A DNA stretch of 64,000 nt from Locusta migratoria (lineage: Eukaryota; Arthropoda; Insecta; Orthoptera; Acrididae), in NCBI GenBank assembly GCA_026315105.1, contig CM048744.1:349021668-349085667 (forward strand), in the 5' to 3' direction. Numbering within the stretch: the stretch's first letter is position 1; every line of letters starts with the position of its first letter. Shown in pieces: positions 33,690 to 43,914 of this stretch. Under the pieces are notes generated by a model. It had not been told where the DNA came from and made no database searches. It saw nothing but the letters and a program-made list of their open reading frames with translations. Position numbers and translations under genes: made by a program.

Positions 33690-33693
<4 letters not shown>

Positions 33694-33722
<29 letters not shown>
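33694..33722. repeat. Poly-A tract
   Basis: About 29 consecutive A. Confidence 0.95.
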
Positions 33723-33724
<2 letters not shown>

Positions 33725-33907
33725 TAAATCTAGCAATAGTTAAAACTATCATAACCAGATAATAATCAAGTCAGGGAGTTACGCACATTACCTGACAATG
33801 CAGGAAGGAGGCGATCTAATCGACCTAAGTAACAACTCCCAAACGTAAACTTAGCCAAGATCGGTTTTACAGCCCTTTATTTTCTGCCAACCGGTTTCGA
33901 TGAACTA

Positions 33908-34110
33908 AAAAATTTTCAAATGTTTGTAAATCTATCTGGCTCAACTACATGGTTATTAGTCCGTTGCTTACAAACTACTTAAACTAAGGTGAATTAACCT
34001 AAGGACAATATAAACGCCCATGCCTGAGGGGGGACTCGAACCCCCGACGGCGAACGGCCGCGCACACCGCAGCACGGCACCCCAGAGCACACGGCTAATT
34101 CGCCGCGGCC
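33908..34110 (-). mobile_element. tRNA-derived SINE (family A), with TSD
   Basis: Reverse copy with head ending ATTCGCCGCGGCC. Flanked by TCGATGAACTA (33897-33907) and TCGATGCACTA (34111-34121), one mismatch. It lies in the left arm of the MITE. Confidence 0.95.
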
Positions 34111-34180
34111 TCGATGCACTAAGTCACTATCTTCAGTTCAGCATTATCTACAAGCAAGTGACCAAAATATGTAAACAATG

Positions 34181-34384
34181 GCCGCGGCGGATTAGCCGCG
34201 CGTACTGGAGCGCTGTGTTGCGGTGCGCGCGGCCGTCCATCGTCGTGGGTTCGATTCCCCCCTCGGCATGGATGTGTGTGTTGTCCTTAGGTTAGTTTAA
34301 CTTAGTTTAAGTAGTTTGTAAGTCCAGGGACTGATAACTAACGTAGTTTGGTCCCATAAGAATTACAAACATTTGAACATTTTT
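34181..34384 (+). mobile_element. tRNA-derived SINE (family A), with TSD
   Basis: Forward copy of the same subfamily (GCCGCGGCGGATTAGCCGCG). Flanked by perfect TGTAAACAATG at 34170-34180 and 34385-34395. Confidence 0.95.
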
Positions 34385-34513
34385 TGTAAACAATGCTGAT
34401 CGGGAAGATGGTGACTTAGTCTATCAAAACCGGTTGTCAGAAAATAAAAAACTGTAAAGCAGTGGTCGTTGCTACCTTTGTCTTTGAAGGTTCTTGTTCT
34501 AATTTTACTCACA

Positions 34514-34800
34514 AGGTGCGTCTGAAAAGTTCCGTGAATGACACCATATTTTACGAACCGCGTTGGCAAGGATGAGGTGCCCGCGCATACACATTGAGGG
34601 ACATGTCAACAAGCGAACCCTATTGTGCAAAGCACTGCAGTGAAGCGGTGGTACACGCTGTGAGCTAGCTAATAGGATAACTATGAGTATTCGTGTTATT
34701 GCAACATGGAGCAATGGAGCAACGCGTTAACATCAAGTTCTTTTTTAAAAATTAAACAAACCGGCGACGGAGGCCCAAAGTACAAAGTACCAGTTTCTAA
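34514..34800 (+). pseudogene. 5' fragment of a mariner element
   Basis: A TIR-like start GGTGCGTCTGAAAAGTTCCG is followed about 190 bp later by an ATG and coding for MEQ..RVNIKFFFK and, after a frame change, NKPATEAQ. This is the usual N-terminal start of one mariner transposase group. The rest is missing. Confidence 0.55.
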
Positions 34801-35117
34801 ATTTTCTAAGTTTTCCTCTCCATTATTACTTTTTCAAATAAAGATCTGATTTGATATGTAGATTTTACTTTAGAGTTTGTCGCCAAATTAGTTTAAGTAC
34901 AGTGTGTAGACTGACTATAAAATCCGTGCTAAGTGCCAAAATGAACGTTTTAATTAAAACGCAAAAAATCTCCTAAAATGAACACTTTGTCTTTATGTGC
35001 AATTTTTTTCGCCTTAGTTAGTGTCTACTATTAATCTTTAAAGACTTATTACAGTTTAATTGACCATTCAATTTTTATCTTTATGAAAAAATATTTTCCT
35101 GGTAACAAATAAGAATA

Positions 35118-35193
35118 GGGCTATGTGCCATACCCTCTGCTGTAAAAACCGGGCTATGTGCCATACCGTCTACTGTAAAATCCGGGCTATGTC
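35118..35193. repeat. 33-bp tandem repeat
   Basis: Units at 35118-35150 and 35151-35183 differ at three positions. A partial third unit starts at 35184. Each has GGGCTATGTGCCATACC followed by CTGTAAAAWCC. Confidence 0.9.
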
Positions 35194-35549
35194 TATAATT
35201 CGAGAAATGGAAAGTTGTATTGGACTTTGAGGTCTGGATGAAAGTCAACAAAGGCGTCATACATTCTCTGATAATTCAAATCTTGGCTTAAACACGTAAG
35301 TGAACTTTGGGCCCTTGTGTAATGACATTCCTCTTGGGGGGAAATTGCTGTGTGTTCAACTATACGCTGTGGATCATCACCTGTGTACTTCCTCTCTTTG
35401 GTTTTGTTTCCCTTACGTTCAACGCACGTAACTTCACCACGCTTTTTCGATTGAACCAATGTTTCAACCCTACCCTTTGTGATGCCATGGATTTCCCTAA
35501 ATGCTTGCTTGCACACTTGTTTATGATCACCTTTGCCATCAGGAATCAT
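35193..35549 (-). CDS. Fragment of an uncharacterised transposon-associated insect protein
   Basis: A 118-codon frame, open further upstream as RQASVFYMIPDGKGDHKQVC. It contains VCKQAFREIHGITKGRVETL, a basic linker, and ISPQEECHYTRAQSSLTCLS followed by MYDAFVDFHP. From memory this layout (VC...F...G....V, then HY.R....YL....MY..F) belongs to a large family of uncharacterised, probably transposon-derived proteins in insect genomes. A possible N-terminus (MEVVNKHRKSG, then SVSQEKA) lies at about 36055-36010 on the minus strand, separated by stops or an intron. No catalytic domain is seen. The class is unresolved. Confidence 0.45.
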   Translation of the reverse strand: MIPDGKGDHKQVCKQAFREIHGITKGRVETLVQSKKRGEVTCVERKGNKTKERKYTGDDPQRIVEHTAISPQEECHYTRAQSSLTCLSQDLNYQRMYDAFVDFHPDLKVQYNFPFLEL

Positions 35550-36177
35550 ATAAAATACACTGGCCTGCCTTCTACTTTCTGTCGAATCTGTGTATGACCC
35601 ATTGCCACCTACGTTTAATACTTTTGTTTTCCATTAGATAGGAATTTTGCTTGTCGTTATCTCCTATTCATAAAAATGATTGAAGATGTATAGTTTTTGT
35701 TGAAGGCAATGCTTCTGCATAGATATGGGCATCGGTATGAGATCTACATAAAAGAAGACCATTATAAGTGTAAACACTGCATCTAATAACCTGTTTATCA
35801 CTACTTTGCATTCAGAACAAAAACGCATATACAAACAACTGCGACGTTAAAAGCCGAAGGAATACTACTTTGAGATATTAATAAACGACGACCTAGGTCT
35901 ATGATGTTATAGAGGTATTTAAACCTACCGCAATGGGAGGAAGTCACGTTCCGGCTGTTCTTTTAGGACTTTGCTTCTGCTCTAAGCTTTTTCTTGAGAA
36001 ACACTCCCTTAACCACTTTTACGGTGCTTATTTACCACTTCCATTGCAGCAAAAGCACAAAATGAATAGTTACTGCCTGCTACACGATAGAACTTCAACG
36101 CAAACAGTAAAACAAAGCTCACGTGCACTGGCCACTGGCACATAGCCCAGATTTTACTTCACAACAGGTGGCACTTA

Positions 36178-36362
36178 GATCGTCGGGCATTTTTGTGAGA
36201 AACATTAGAACTACTTCCACTTCGAATAACAGATAGCCTACTTTTTATTGAGTAGTGTTAGGGATGTAGTCCACATTTTCACAATAAAACCAAATTTTTC
36301 ATTATTGGCACTTACCACGAATTTTATTTTCAGTCCACAGTTAGGATATTTAAAGTACGAAG
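36178..36362. other. Unannotated sequence
   Basis: Short spacer; no feature seen. Confidence 0.4.
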
Positions 36363-37731
36363 TGTTGTGGCGCCACTATTTGCCACAACGCCGGCGGTCT
36401 ACACGAGTCACCGCGCAACTCCCAGAAGTGGCAATAAGTCGCTCCACAGTACTTCGGCTGCCGAGAGCGCCTGCAGTCTCGTTACCTCTTTGCCTTATTG
36501 CACGCGCGGGCCAACATAAAGAAGGGGGCTCGGCTAGATATGCTAGCGCACCACAGCCACAACAGTCAGTACAGGAGTACAGCGGTTCCAGTCAGTACGA
36601 GGCAGCCACAGGAATAAGACAGTTCCAGAAGTTCATCGTAGAAGAGCAAGCAGTTCACAGTACTATTGCCAGATGTCGCTGTAGGATTACATAGCAGAAC
36701 TGTTTAATACTTAGGGAGATTGTGTACCTCACAAGCACACCAAAGTTGAGTATTTATACCATTGTATTAATAAGTCCTTTGAGGACTAATCACTTCTTTA
36801 GTGGCAGACCTTCTCCACATCCTTGCTAGCCATCATTCGAATTTACAGCATCCCGAGGAGTTTGCTAAAAGACAAGTGGCACCTTGAAATAACCGACGTA
36901 TGACGACGGTACACGATAGGGCAGTGTGACGCAGTTTGTTGTCAACGAGGAATGGCAGCAGACGACCGACTCGAGTGCCTTTGGTGACAGCTTGACACGG
37001 CCTGCAGCGCCTCTCGTAGACTCCTGACGACATCGGTTAGACCCTAGATGACTGGAAAACCGTGGCTTCATCAGATCGGTGCTGATCTCAGTTGGTAAGA
37101 CCTGATCGTGGGAATCGACTGTAGCGCAAACGCTAAAGCCACGGACCTAAGTTGTCAGCATAGCACTGTGCACGTTGGTGGTGGCCCCACAGTGGTGTGA
37201 GCTGCTGTTGCACAGAACTGACTGAGTCCTGTGGTCCGACTAAATTAGAATCAGACACTTGTCGGCAACTGAGAGACAATTTGCAGCCATTACCAAAGCA
37301 CGTTGGGATTATTATGGATAACACCTGCATCTACATACATACTGGTCAGCCTCTGTTTAATCGGTCCTGGCCTTGTTTCCATGGAAAGTCCTATCAGGAT
37401 GCGTGGACAGCTAGAACAACGATTACTAATACAGGTTTTATTTCCTGAAGGTCACAATTACTTAATTTTTACAAAGTATGTCTCTTCTATTCTCGCGGCG
37501 TCGTCTTCTACCTGCGCTGAGTCCTAGTGACTGCCTATTTTGTAGCCGAGTTCAGACGGGCTCGTTCAGAGTTATGTCTGCCTAGATATGGCCGCTTGTA
37601 GAGGGCGCGCTTCTCGGTTGCTCCCTCCAGGATGCGCGGCGCCGGCGTGTGATTGGCTGCCGGTCATCCGCTGCCTTCTTCACGATCGTTCTCGTGCGTC
37701 TGGCGTGTGGCGCTGACTTTACGCCACAACA
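36363..37731. mobile_element. LTR-like segment(s) bounded by inverted TGTTGTGGCG
   Basis: It starts TGTTGTGGCG and ends CGCCACAACA, a perfect 10-bp inversion with the TG...CA form of LTR ends. Inside, both outer ~350-bp parts are GC-rich. No gag/pol coding is visible, and the flanks do not show a 4-6-bp duplication. It could be one long solo LTR or two related LTRs in opposite orientation with about 500 bp between them. Confidence 0.4.
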
Positions 37732-39300
37732 CGTACTCCGTAATCCACCCAAAGGTGCGTGGTGGAGGGTACTCAGCACCACTACTAGTTACTTGCTTTC
37801 CTGTTCCACTTCCGTATAGAACGAGGGGAAAACGAATGCTTGTATGCATCCGAACAAGCCCAAGTCTCTCTCATGTTTTCTTTGTGGCCTTTACGCGAAA
37901 TCTAGGTTAGCGGCAGTAGAATCGTTCTGCAGTCCGCCTCAAATTCCGGCCCTCTAAATTTCTTCAAGAGTGCTTCTCGAAAAGAACGTCGCCTCCCCTC
38001 CAGCAACTTCCAATTGACTTCCCAAAGCATTTCGGCAACACTCGCGCATTGATCGAATCTACCAGTTACAAACCTTGCCGTCCTCCTATAAACCGATCAG
38101 CCAGGATGCGTACGTACGTGTCACCTGTTAGACTCGTATGTGGACGTATTTCAAATGTTCAATTCTTTGTAATTCTAAGGGCCTTCTGAGATAATCAGTC
38201 CCTCCCCTCCAGCGACTCTCAGTTGAGTGCCCGAAGTATTTCCGTAACACTCGCGCATTGACCGAATCTACCAGTTACAAACCTCGCCGCCCGTCTCTGA
38301 ACTGCTTCCATTTCCTCCTTTAAACCGACATAGAAGGATCCGAAACTCTTAAGCAATACTCTAGACCGAGTCGTACCAGCGTTTTATATGCAGTCTCCTT
38401 TACAGACGAATCAGGCATTCCCGAAATTCTCCCAATAAACAGAAGTCGACCATTCGCCTTCCCCACGACTGTCGTTATATGCCCGTTCCATTTCATATCG
38501 ATGTGCAGTGTTACGCCTAGATATTTAATTGACTATCAAGCAGGACACTACTAATGCTGTATTCGAACATTGCGGTATTGTTTCTCCTACTCATCTGTAT
38601 CACTTACTTTTCTTACATTTAGCGCTAGTTGCCATTCCTCACACCACCTAGAAACTTCATCCAAGTCATCCTGCATCCTACTACAGCCATTCATTGACTA
38701 AACCCTCCTGTACACCACAGCATCATCAGCAAACAGCCACAGACTGTAACTCCCTCTGTCCGTCAGATCATTTGTGTAGATACAAAATAATAGCGGTCTT
38801 ATCACACTTCCCTGGGGCACCCCTGACGATAACCTAGTCTCTGATGAACACACGCCTTCGAGCACAACATACTGAGTTCTATTACTTAAGTAGTCTTAGA
38901 ATCACTCACATATTTGGGCACCTATTCCATAGGCTCGTACCATCGTTAGCAGTCTGTAGTGCGCTACCGTGTCAAACGGCTTTCGAAAAATCAAAAAATA
39001 AGCAGTCTGCCTGTTGACCTTCATCCGTAGCACGCAAGTTGTCACGAGAGAAAAGGGCAAGCTGGGTTTCGCACGATCGATGCTTCCTAAAGCCGTGCTG
39101 ATGCATGGACGAAGCTTGTGCGTCTCAAGGTAATCTTGCGGAGATAGTAACAGTGACCTTCCTGCTGTTTTGAAGGTCTGGTCAAGGTTGGAATCAAACT
39201 GTAGATTGGTGTAGGATTCTCTTGTAAAGCACGCTACGCAAAGCACCGTACGAATCATTATGTTTACAATGCCGTTCCTCTTGTGTTGAAGGTCCAACGT
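37732..39300 (-). mobile_element. CR1-like LINE, second subfamily
   Basis: The 3' end abuts the LTR-like segment (CCACCCAAAGGTGCGTGGTG). Reading leftward from 39300 it encodes an eroded polymerase. The text CTATTATTTTGTATCTACAC (reverse of VYTQNNS-type motif B downstream) and GGGCGGCGAGGTTTGTAACT mark the 3' half. The frame at 38902-39297 includes LIFRKPFDTVAHYRLLTMVR (motif A). Many frameshifts. Confidence 0.7.
37920..38330 (-). repeat. Duplicated LINE segment flanking a SINE fragment
   Basis: About 100 bp (CTCCCCTCCAGC, CACTCGCGCATTGA, CGAATCTACCAGTTACAAAC) occurs at 37995-38090 and again at 38203-38300 in the same orientation. Between them at about 38150-38195 is a reverse SINE tail (TTTCAAATGTTCAATTCTTT to ATAATCAGTCC). 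Confidence 0.65.
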
Positions 39301-39350
39301 TCAAAAATTTATTGCAATCGGAACAACGGTAGCCTACGGCAGCGTAAATA

Positions 39351-40661
39351 CGAGGGTAAGTCAGTTATTATCCGCAATTTAGTTATATTTTTGTTTATGT
39401 TGGTAGTACTGTCGTTTTACGTTGGTGACGCATGCTTTGTTTATTTGTTGATATATCTTTGAAATTTTCAAGCTGCTACGTTAGTTTCGTTGTTTCTGCC
39501 GTGCTGTTAATCATGGCTGCTCCGCTGTCTGTTTGCACCAAAAAAGAACAACGTTCAGTGATACGTTTTTTGTGGGCGGAAGGTGTATCAGGGGCAGAAA
39601 TTCATAGACGACATTCAGTACAGTACGGGAGCAATGTTTTGCCACAACGAAGTGTGTACGAGTGGACTGAAAAATTCCGAAATGGTCGCATTAGTGTTAA
39701 GCACGATGAAGGAGCCGGACAACCGTTTACCGCCACAACTGAAGAAACCATTGAGAGATCACGTGAAATGATTCTCTTAGACAGACGATTAACTATTGAT
39801 GAAGTGGCTCATCGTGTTCAAATTAGTCATGATTCTGCCTACGAAATTATTCACAACAGACTTGGGTTTCGTAAAGTTTGTGCAAGATGAGTCCCAAAAC
39901 AACTCACACTGTTGCATAAGCAAACGCGCCTCGACATCTGCAAAAAAACATTTGGATCGCTATGGTAACGAAGGGGACAACTTCTTAGACAGAATCATTA
40001 ATGGTGACGAAACATGGATCCATCATTACGAGCCGGTGAGTAAACGGCAGAGTACTGAATGGAAACATCCAATTTCGCCGTGCAAGAAAAAGTTCAAAAC
40101 CCAACCGTCCGCAGGAAAACTGATGCTTACGGGTTTTTGGGATGCACGATGTCCTGTACTGAAACATTATGGTGAAAGAGGCACAACAATAAACAGTGTA
40201 CGTTACAGTGAGATGCTTATTGACAGGCTAAAGCCTGCAATTCGAAGCAAACGCCGAGGAATGCTGTCAGAAGGTGTTGTCTTGTTGCACGACAATGCCC
40301 GTCCGCACACTGCTGTCCACACTGCTGAAACGCTCCAGACACTCAAATTTGAAGTACTGTATCATCCTCCATATAGTCCGATCTTGCCCCTTCTCACTAT
40401 CACTTGTTTGGTGCACTCAAACAGGCATTAAGGGGCCGTCGATTTGACTCGGACGAAGCAGTAAAGAAAGCGGTGCATTCCTGGCTCGCAGCTCAATTGA
40501 AAACCTTCTTTTATGAGGGCATAAGGAAACTTGTAGAGCGATTGACGAAGTGCATTGAAAAGCAAGGAGACTATGTCGAAAAATGATGTTCTTGTAAGTT
40601 TCGTATTTTATTACAATAAAATTTTATAAGTACTTTGCGGATAATAATTGACTTACCCTCG
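39351..40661 (+). mobile_element. Near-complete mariner element
   Basis: The inverted ends CGAGGGTAAGTCAGTTATTA and its right partner (TAATTGACTTACCCTCG) are flanked by TA (39349-39350, 40662-40663). The 1311-bp length is normal for mariner. It holds one transposase pseudogene. Confidence 0.95.
39513..40586 (+). pseudogene. DD34D mariner transposase, third Asp changed to His
   Basis: The start MAAPLSVCTKKEQRSVIRFL leads into two helix-turn-helix regions. The catalytic domain has INGDETWIHHYEP (first Asp) and LLHDNARPHTAV (second Asp). The third block, 34 residues on, reads LAPSHYHLF: codon 40395-40397 is CAC, where the family has Asp (GAC). Other lesions are a TGA at 39888-39890, an extra A in a run near 39945 and a lost base near 40381. 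The C-terminus ends KCIEKQGDYVEK. It cannot be active, but its DNA-binding half is open from 39513 to 39887. Confidence 0.95.
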
Positions 40662-40663
40662 TA

Positions 40664-40911
40664 AATATCTAATTCAAAATCGCGAAGCTCATACAAAATT
40701 ACCAATTTCGATTTTAGCGATTTTCATCTGTTCCTTTTGGTTTTCACTATTTTTTTTCGAAACCAACGCAATATTAAACCGAACAAAACGAAAACGAAAT
40801 TATTAAAATCGATCATCTCTGCGTCTCAGCGAGACTAAAGCACAGTAACTGATTTTTATACAAGGTGAAGCAAAACATGCGCACTCGGGCTTCGCAGCGC
40901 GATTCATCAAG

Positions 40912-40985
<74 letters not shown>

Positions 40986-41244
40986 AAAAAAAAAAAAAAA
41001 GACCCTTACAAAATTTTATCCTGCGCATATTTCCGGCAGTAAATGTAAGTTGAAGACTCATAGTCTTAAGCGTTCCATTACACCAATAAACTTCTAGGAG
41101 ATGTAGAAGGCGTCTTTAGAAACAATATGATCACAGAAACCCATGGTCGGAAACGTTATCCAATGACGCAACAGGGCATCGAAGTTGCTGGAAGGGATGT
41201 CTAGCGGCAGACGCCGTGGCCTGTAACTTGAACTCTCCGTATTC
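40664..41244. other. Unannotated; contains poly-A
   Basis: Apart from the poly-A tract at 40914-41000, no feature is recognised. Confidence 0.4.
40914..41000. repeat. Long poly-A tract
   Basis: About 87 nt of A with a single G at 40973. It gives spurious poly-Lys and poly-Phe frames. Confidence 0.95.
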
Positions 41245-41259
41245 TATGCTCTATTTGTT

Positions 41260-42147
41260 GATTTGATTTGATTTGATTTTCTCAGGGAAGCCAAAACAGT
41301 CTTGGTCCAGCCCGCCACTGCCCGCACCGAAACTAAGTTTATTGTGCGGTATCGCTCCCTGTATATCTAGTAAAGCCAACCAATGCCCTTGAACAGTGCA
41401 AGGAGTCCCTTTACCAGTTATTTATTAGACACAATTTCTTCGGGTCTGGCTGTCCCAAATGTTCTGTGCCTTTTACTCTCCAATGCAATGCATTCGAAGA
41501 TTAGATGTGATGCAGTTTCATCACCGTCATCACAGATCCTACATTTAGGGTCCTCTTCTGTTATTCCCATTGTATGTAGGTGTTTTTTGAAATTCCCATG
41601 GCCTGTAAGCAATCCAACCATGAGTCTAATCTCTCTCCTGTTCAGGCCCAGGATTGCAGAGCTTCTTTTAAAACATGGCTTTGGCATCATTACCTTGCCA
41701 AGTTTTTGTTGATAGACTTTGGTCCAATATTCTACGTGCTGTCTTCTGAGCCAGTTACGTAGCTCCAATTTGATCATTGCCTCGGTGATTGTCAGGACTG
41801 GTTCCGGTCCAATAAATGGAGTCTCTGCCCCCATCCTGGCTAATCTGTCGGCATGTTCATTGCCACTGATTCCCGAGTGACCAGGGGCCCACAATAGGTT
41901 TACTCTATTGCTTTCCCCTAGCACCACCAGAACCCTGTGACATTCTGCAACAATTTTAGACCTTGTTGCAGGAGCTGCCAGTGATCTCAGGGGTGCCTGG
42001 CTGTCTGAATAGATATAGATGCTACGGTCTTTGTAGCACCTACGCAAATTCTCCTCCACACATGCCCTGATGGCAGTGATTTCGGCCTGGAATACTGAGG
42101 CTAGATTCCCTAGAGAGATGACGCCCTCCAGTCTTGGCGGCACCCTG
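41260..42147 (-). mobile_element. RNase H-bearing LINE, 5'-truncated, with TSD
   Basis: The reverse (AAATC)n tail GATTTGATTTGATTTGATTT is at the left and the truncated 5' end at 42147. Flanked by perfect 15-bp TATGCTCTATTTGTT at 41245-41259 and 42148-42162. Confidence 0.95.
41418..42147 (-). CDS. RNase H domain fragment of a non-LTR retrotransposon
   Basis: An open frame of about 240 codons, collinear with 24565-25330. Present are QAEITAIRAC (Glu), IYSDSQAPLRSLA (second Asp), WAPGHSGISGNEHADRLAR (last His/Asp) and CRICDDGDETASHLIFEC. The first catalytic Asp (FTDGS) is missing because the copy is 5'-truncated just after it. There is no own start codon; the frame opens at the insertion junction. 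Confidence 0.85.
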
Positions 42148-42379
42148 TATGCTCTATTTGTTCCTCAAGGCGCATTCTACCTCTCCTACAAGTTTGTTAG
42201 TGTAGTTCTGTAATTCTGAGGTATGGAACACACACCAATCTCAGTATCCAACATTTAATTTACTGCCGGAAATATGAGCAGGGTGAAAATTTGTGTGAGA
42301 CATTTTTTTATTACTGTCATGTGAGGAATCGCATTAAGAACACCGAATGCCCGAATTCCGCTTCACCCTTTACAGAGAG

Positions 42380-43060
42380 ACTAGCTGAAAACCCGGCGTT
42401 GCCCGGGTATTTATTTCTTCCTGCCTTGAGTTAGTACTTCTCCTATACCTTTCTCTCTGTCCATCTCCTTTTTTTCTAAAATCATTATCGGAGAATAATA
42501 TTCTAGAAATAACGCTGTCTTACATAATGTACAAAATTATAAGTGCAGTATCCAAACAAAGACAGATAGTAGTCAAAATACAAATGACATACAAAATTCG
42601 TACGATCTCATATTTGATGTACGTGATCCTAACACTTACGGCGACCATTCTCATGGATTGAAGTTTACTTATCCAAAATTACATAAACATTGTAAGAAAA
42701 CTGTAAATGCTTGATGCGACGGTTTTACGGTATCTACAATGAAAATGCTGCGAGCGGTAGACTTCTTATCGTATCATCATTTTGTGATGGAGGATCAGTT
42801 CATAAAGTACGAAATTACACGCAAACTTTGTTGCAGGTCCCTAACTACTCTCATTTTCCAATAATTGACGCATAAATTTGGGTATTCTCACGCGATGGCC
42901 GCTCATTATTTATGACGTCATATCTCCTGAGCTATGTGTCGTGCTCTTGTTTTTGGATCAGGGACGTTCGTGGGGCCTAAAGAAGAGAATGCGTTCTACG
43001 TTATGTTGCAAGAAACACATTGGCACCATCGTGCCTTATTTTAGTTCTTCGCCTCTCAGA
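42380..43060 (+). repeat. Unclassified interspersed repeat, copy 2
   Basis: It starts ACTAGCTGAAAACCCGGCGT with an intact core AACCCGGCGTTGCCCGGG. Later blocks (TTACTTATCCAAAATTACAT, CTCCTGAGCTATGTGTCG) follow the order of copies 1 and 3. Confidence 0.65.
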
Positions 43061-43169
43061 AGAAAAAGATATTCAGTTATATTTTCCACAATAAATCGGA
43101 AGAACACAGCATCTCCTGACTATAGTGGTAAAAAGCTCGCCGAAGAAAGCTTTCTTGGTAAGAAATAAA

Positions 43170-43342
43170 AAAACTGCGGTGTTGAAGGTCGCCGGTTCAA
43201 TCCCGCCCACCGAGTCCTCCGTGGGGCATGGGTGTGTGTGTTGTCCTTAGGTTAGTTTACCTATGTTTAAGTAGTTTGTAAGCTACGGACTGATGACCAC
43301 GCAGTTAGGTCCGATAGATTTACAGACATTTGAACATTATAT
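43170..43342 (+). mobile_element. tRNA-derived SINE (family A), 5'-eroded
   Basis: B-box region GGTTCAATCCCG, then GGCATGGGTGTGTGTG, TTGTCCTTAGGTTAGTTTAC and CTACGGACTGATGACCACG to the 3' end. Confidence 0.8.
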
Positions 43343-43355
43343 ATATACATGTGGC

Positions 43356-43693
43356 GTCTGTTCCGAGAGAACAGACGTCACTCCTGATCCTGCAGTTGTT
43401 ATTATTCAACATTCATAGAATATATGACATCAACTGCGATTGGGCAAAGCTGAAAATGTGCACCCAGCCGGGATTCGAACCCGGGTCTCCTGCTTTCTAG
43501 GCAGTTGCGCTGACCCCTACACCACTGGGGACACAGTGATCACCGCACCTGCAAGGACTACCCATGCACGCCTCCCGTCAGATACAAATTCCCAGCTTCG
43601 CCCTGCCCATAGTACTCAAACTCGTAGTTTAACTAATTCCCGTAAGAGTAAGGGCTTCAAACTTGCCCACCCCTCCCCACTAACGATAGGATC
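43356..43693 (-). mobile_element. tRNA-derived SINE (family D), copy 1
   Basis: Full-length reverse copy. Its head (reverse of AATGATCCTATCGTTAGTGG) ends at about 43693, a tRNA-like domain lies at 43465-43545, and the tail ends in TCCGAGAGAACAGACGTCAC at 43360-43385. It is nearly identical to copies 2 and 3. Confidence 0.8.
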
Positions 43694-43905
43694 ATTGCGG
43701 TGATCACTGTGTCCCCAGTGGTGTAGGGGTCAGCGCAACTGCCTAGAAAGCAGGAGACCCGGGTTCGAATCCCGGCTGGGTGCACATTTTCAGCGTTGCC
43801 CAATCGCAGTTGATGTCATATATTCTGTGAATGTTGAATAATAACAACTGCAGGATCAGGAGTGACGTCTGTTCTCTCGGAACAGACGCCACATGTATAT
43901 ATATA
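43694..43905 (+). mobile_element. tRNA-derived SINE (family D), copy 2, 5'-truncated
   Basis: Forward copy starting at GCGGTGATCACTG. It forms an inverted repeat of about 200 bp with copy 1. Confidence 0.8.
43713..43785 (+). other. tRNA-like domain of SINE family D
   Basis: The segment can be folded as a type I tRNA with anticodon loop CTAGAAA (AGA) and T arm CCGGG TTCGAAT CCCGG. One acceptor pair and one anticodon-stem pair mismatch, and a serine tRNA should have a long variable arm. It is a SINE promoter domain, not a tRNA gene. The same fold exists at about 44094-44160 (+) and in copy 1 (-). Confidence 0.7.
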
Positions 43906-43914
43906 ATATGCCGG

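Larger units (their letters stand above)
33856..34475. mobile_element. Foldback MITE carrying two SINEs
   Basis: With the SINEs removed, the left half (TTTTACAGCCCTTTATTTTC, CCAACCGGTTTCGATG, ACTAAGTCACTATCTTC) is the inverted counterpart of the right half (GAAGATGGTGACTTAGT, AAAACCGGTTGTCAGAAAAT). The arms surround a short centre near 34140-34170. Each half holds one SINE with its own TSD. Confidence 0.75.
34914..36177 (-). mobile_element. Candidate DNA transposon with subterminal 33-bp repeats
   Basis: The motif TAAAATCCGGGCTATGTGCC occurs near the left edge (34917, variant), twice in tandem at 35118-35183, and inverted at the right edge (36135-36160). An inverted pair GTGCTAAGTGCC / GGCACTTAG lies at 34925 and 36169. 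A gene reading leftward lies between. This arrangement suggests a TIR element with repeated terminal motifs. The exact ends and TSD are not visible to me. Confidence 0.5.

Noticed and set aside
35118..35193. CRISPR-like or satellite array
   Set aside because: Only two full units without spacers, in an insect genome; more likely transposon subterminal repeats.
36248..36694. 148-codon open frame as a host exon
   Set aside because: Most of it lies in the LTR-like segment, and no domain is recognised.
40813..41061. Poly-Phe / poly-Lys frames on both strands
   Set aside because: Translation of the poly-A tract.
43713..43785. Possible serine tRNA gene (AGA anticodon), also at 44094-44160
   Set aside because: Stem mismatches, no long variable arm, and repetition as the head of a longer repeated unit show a SINE domain.
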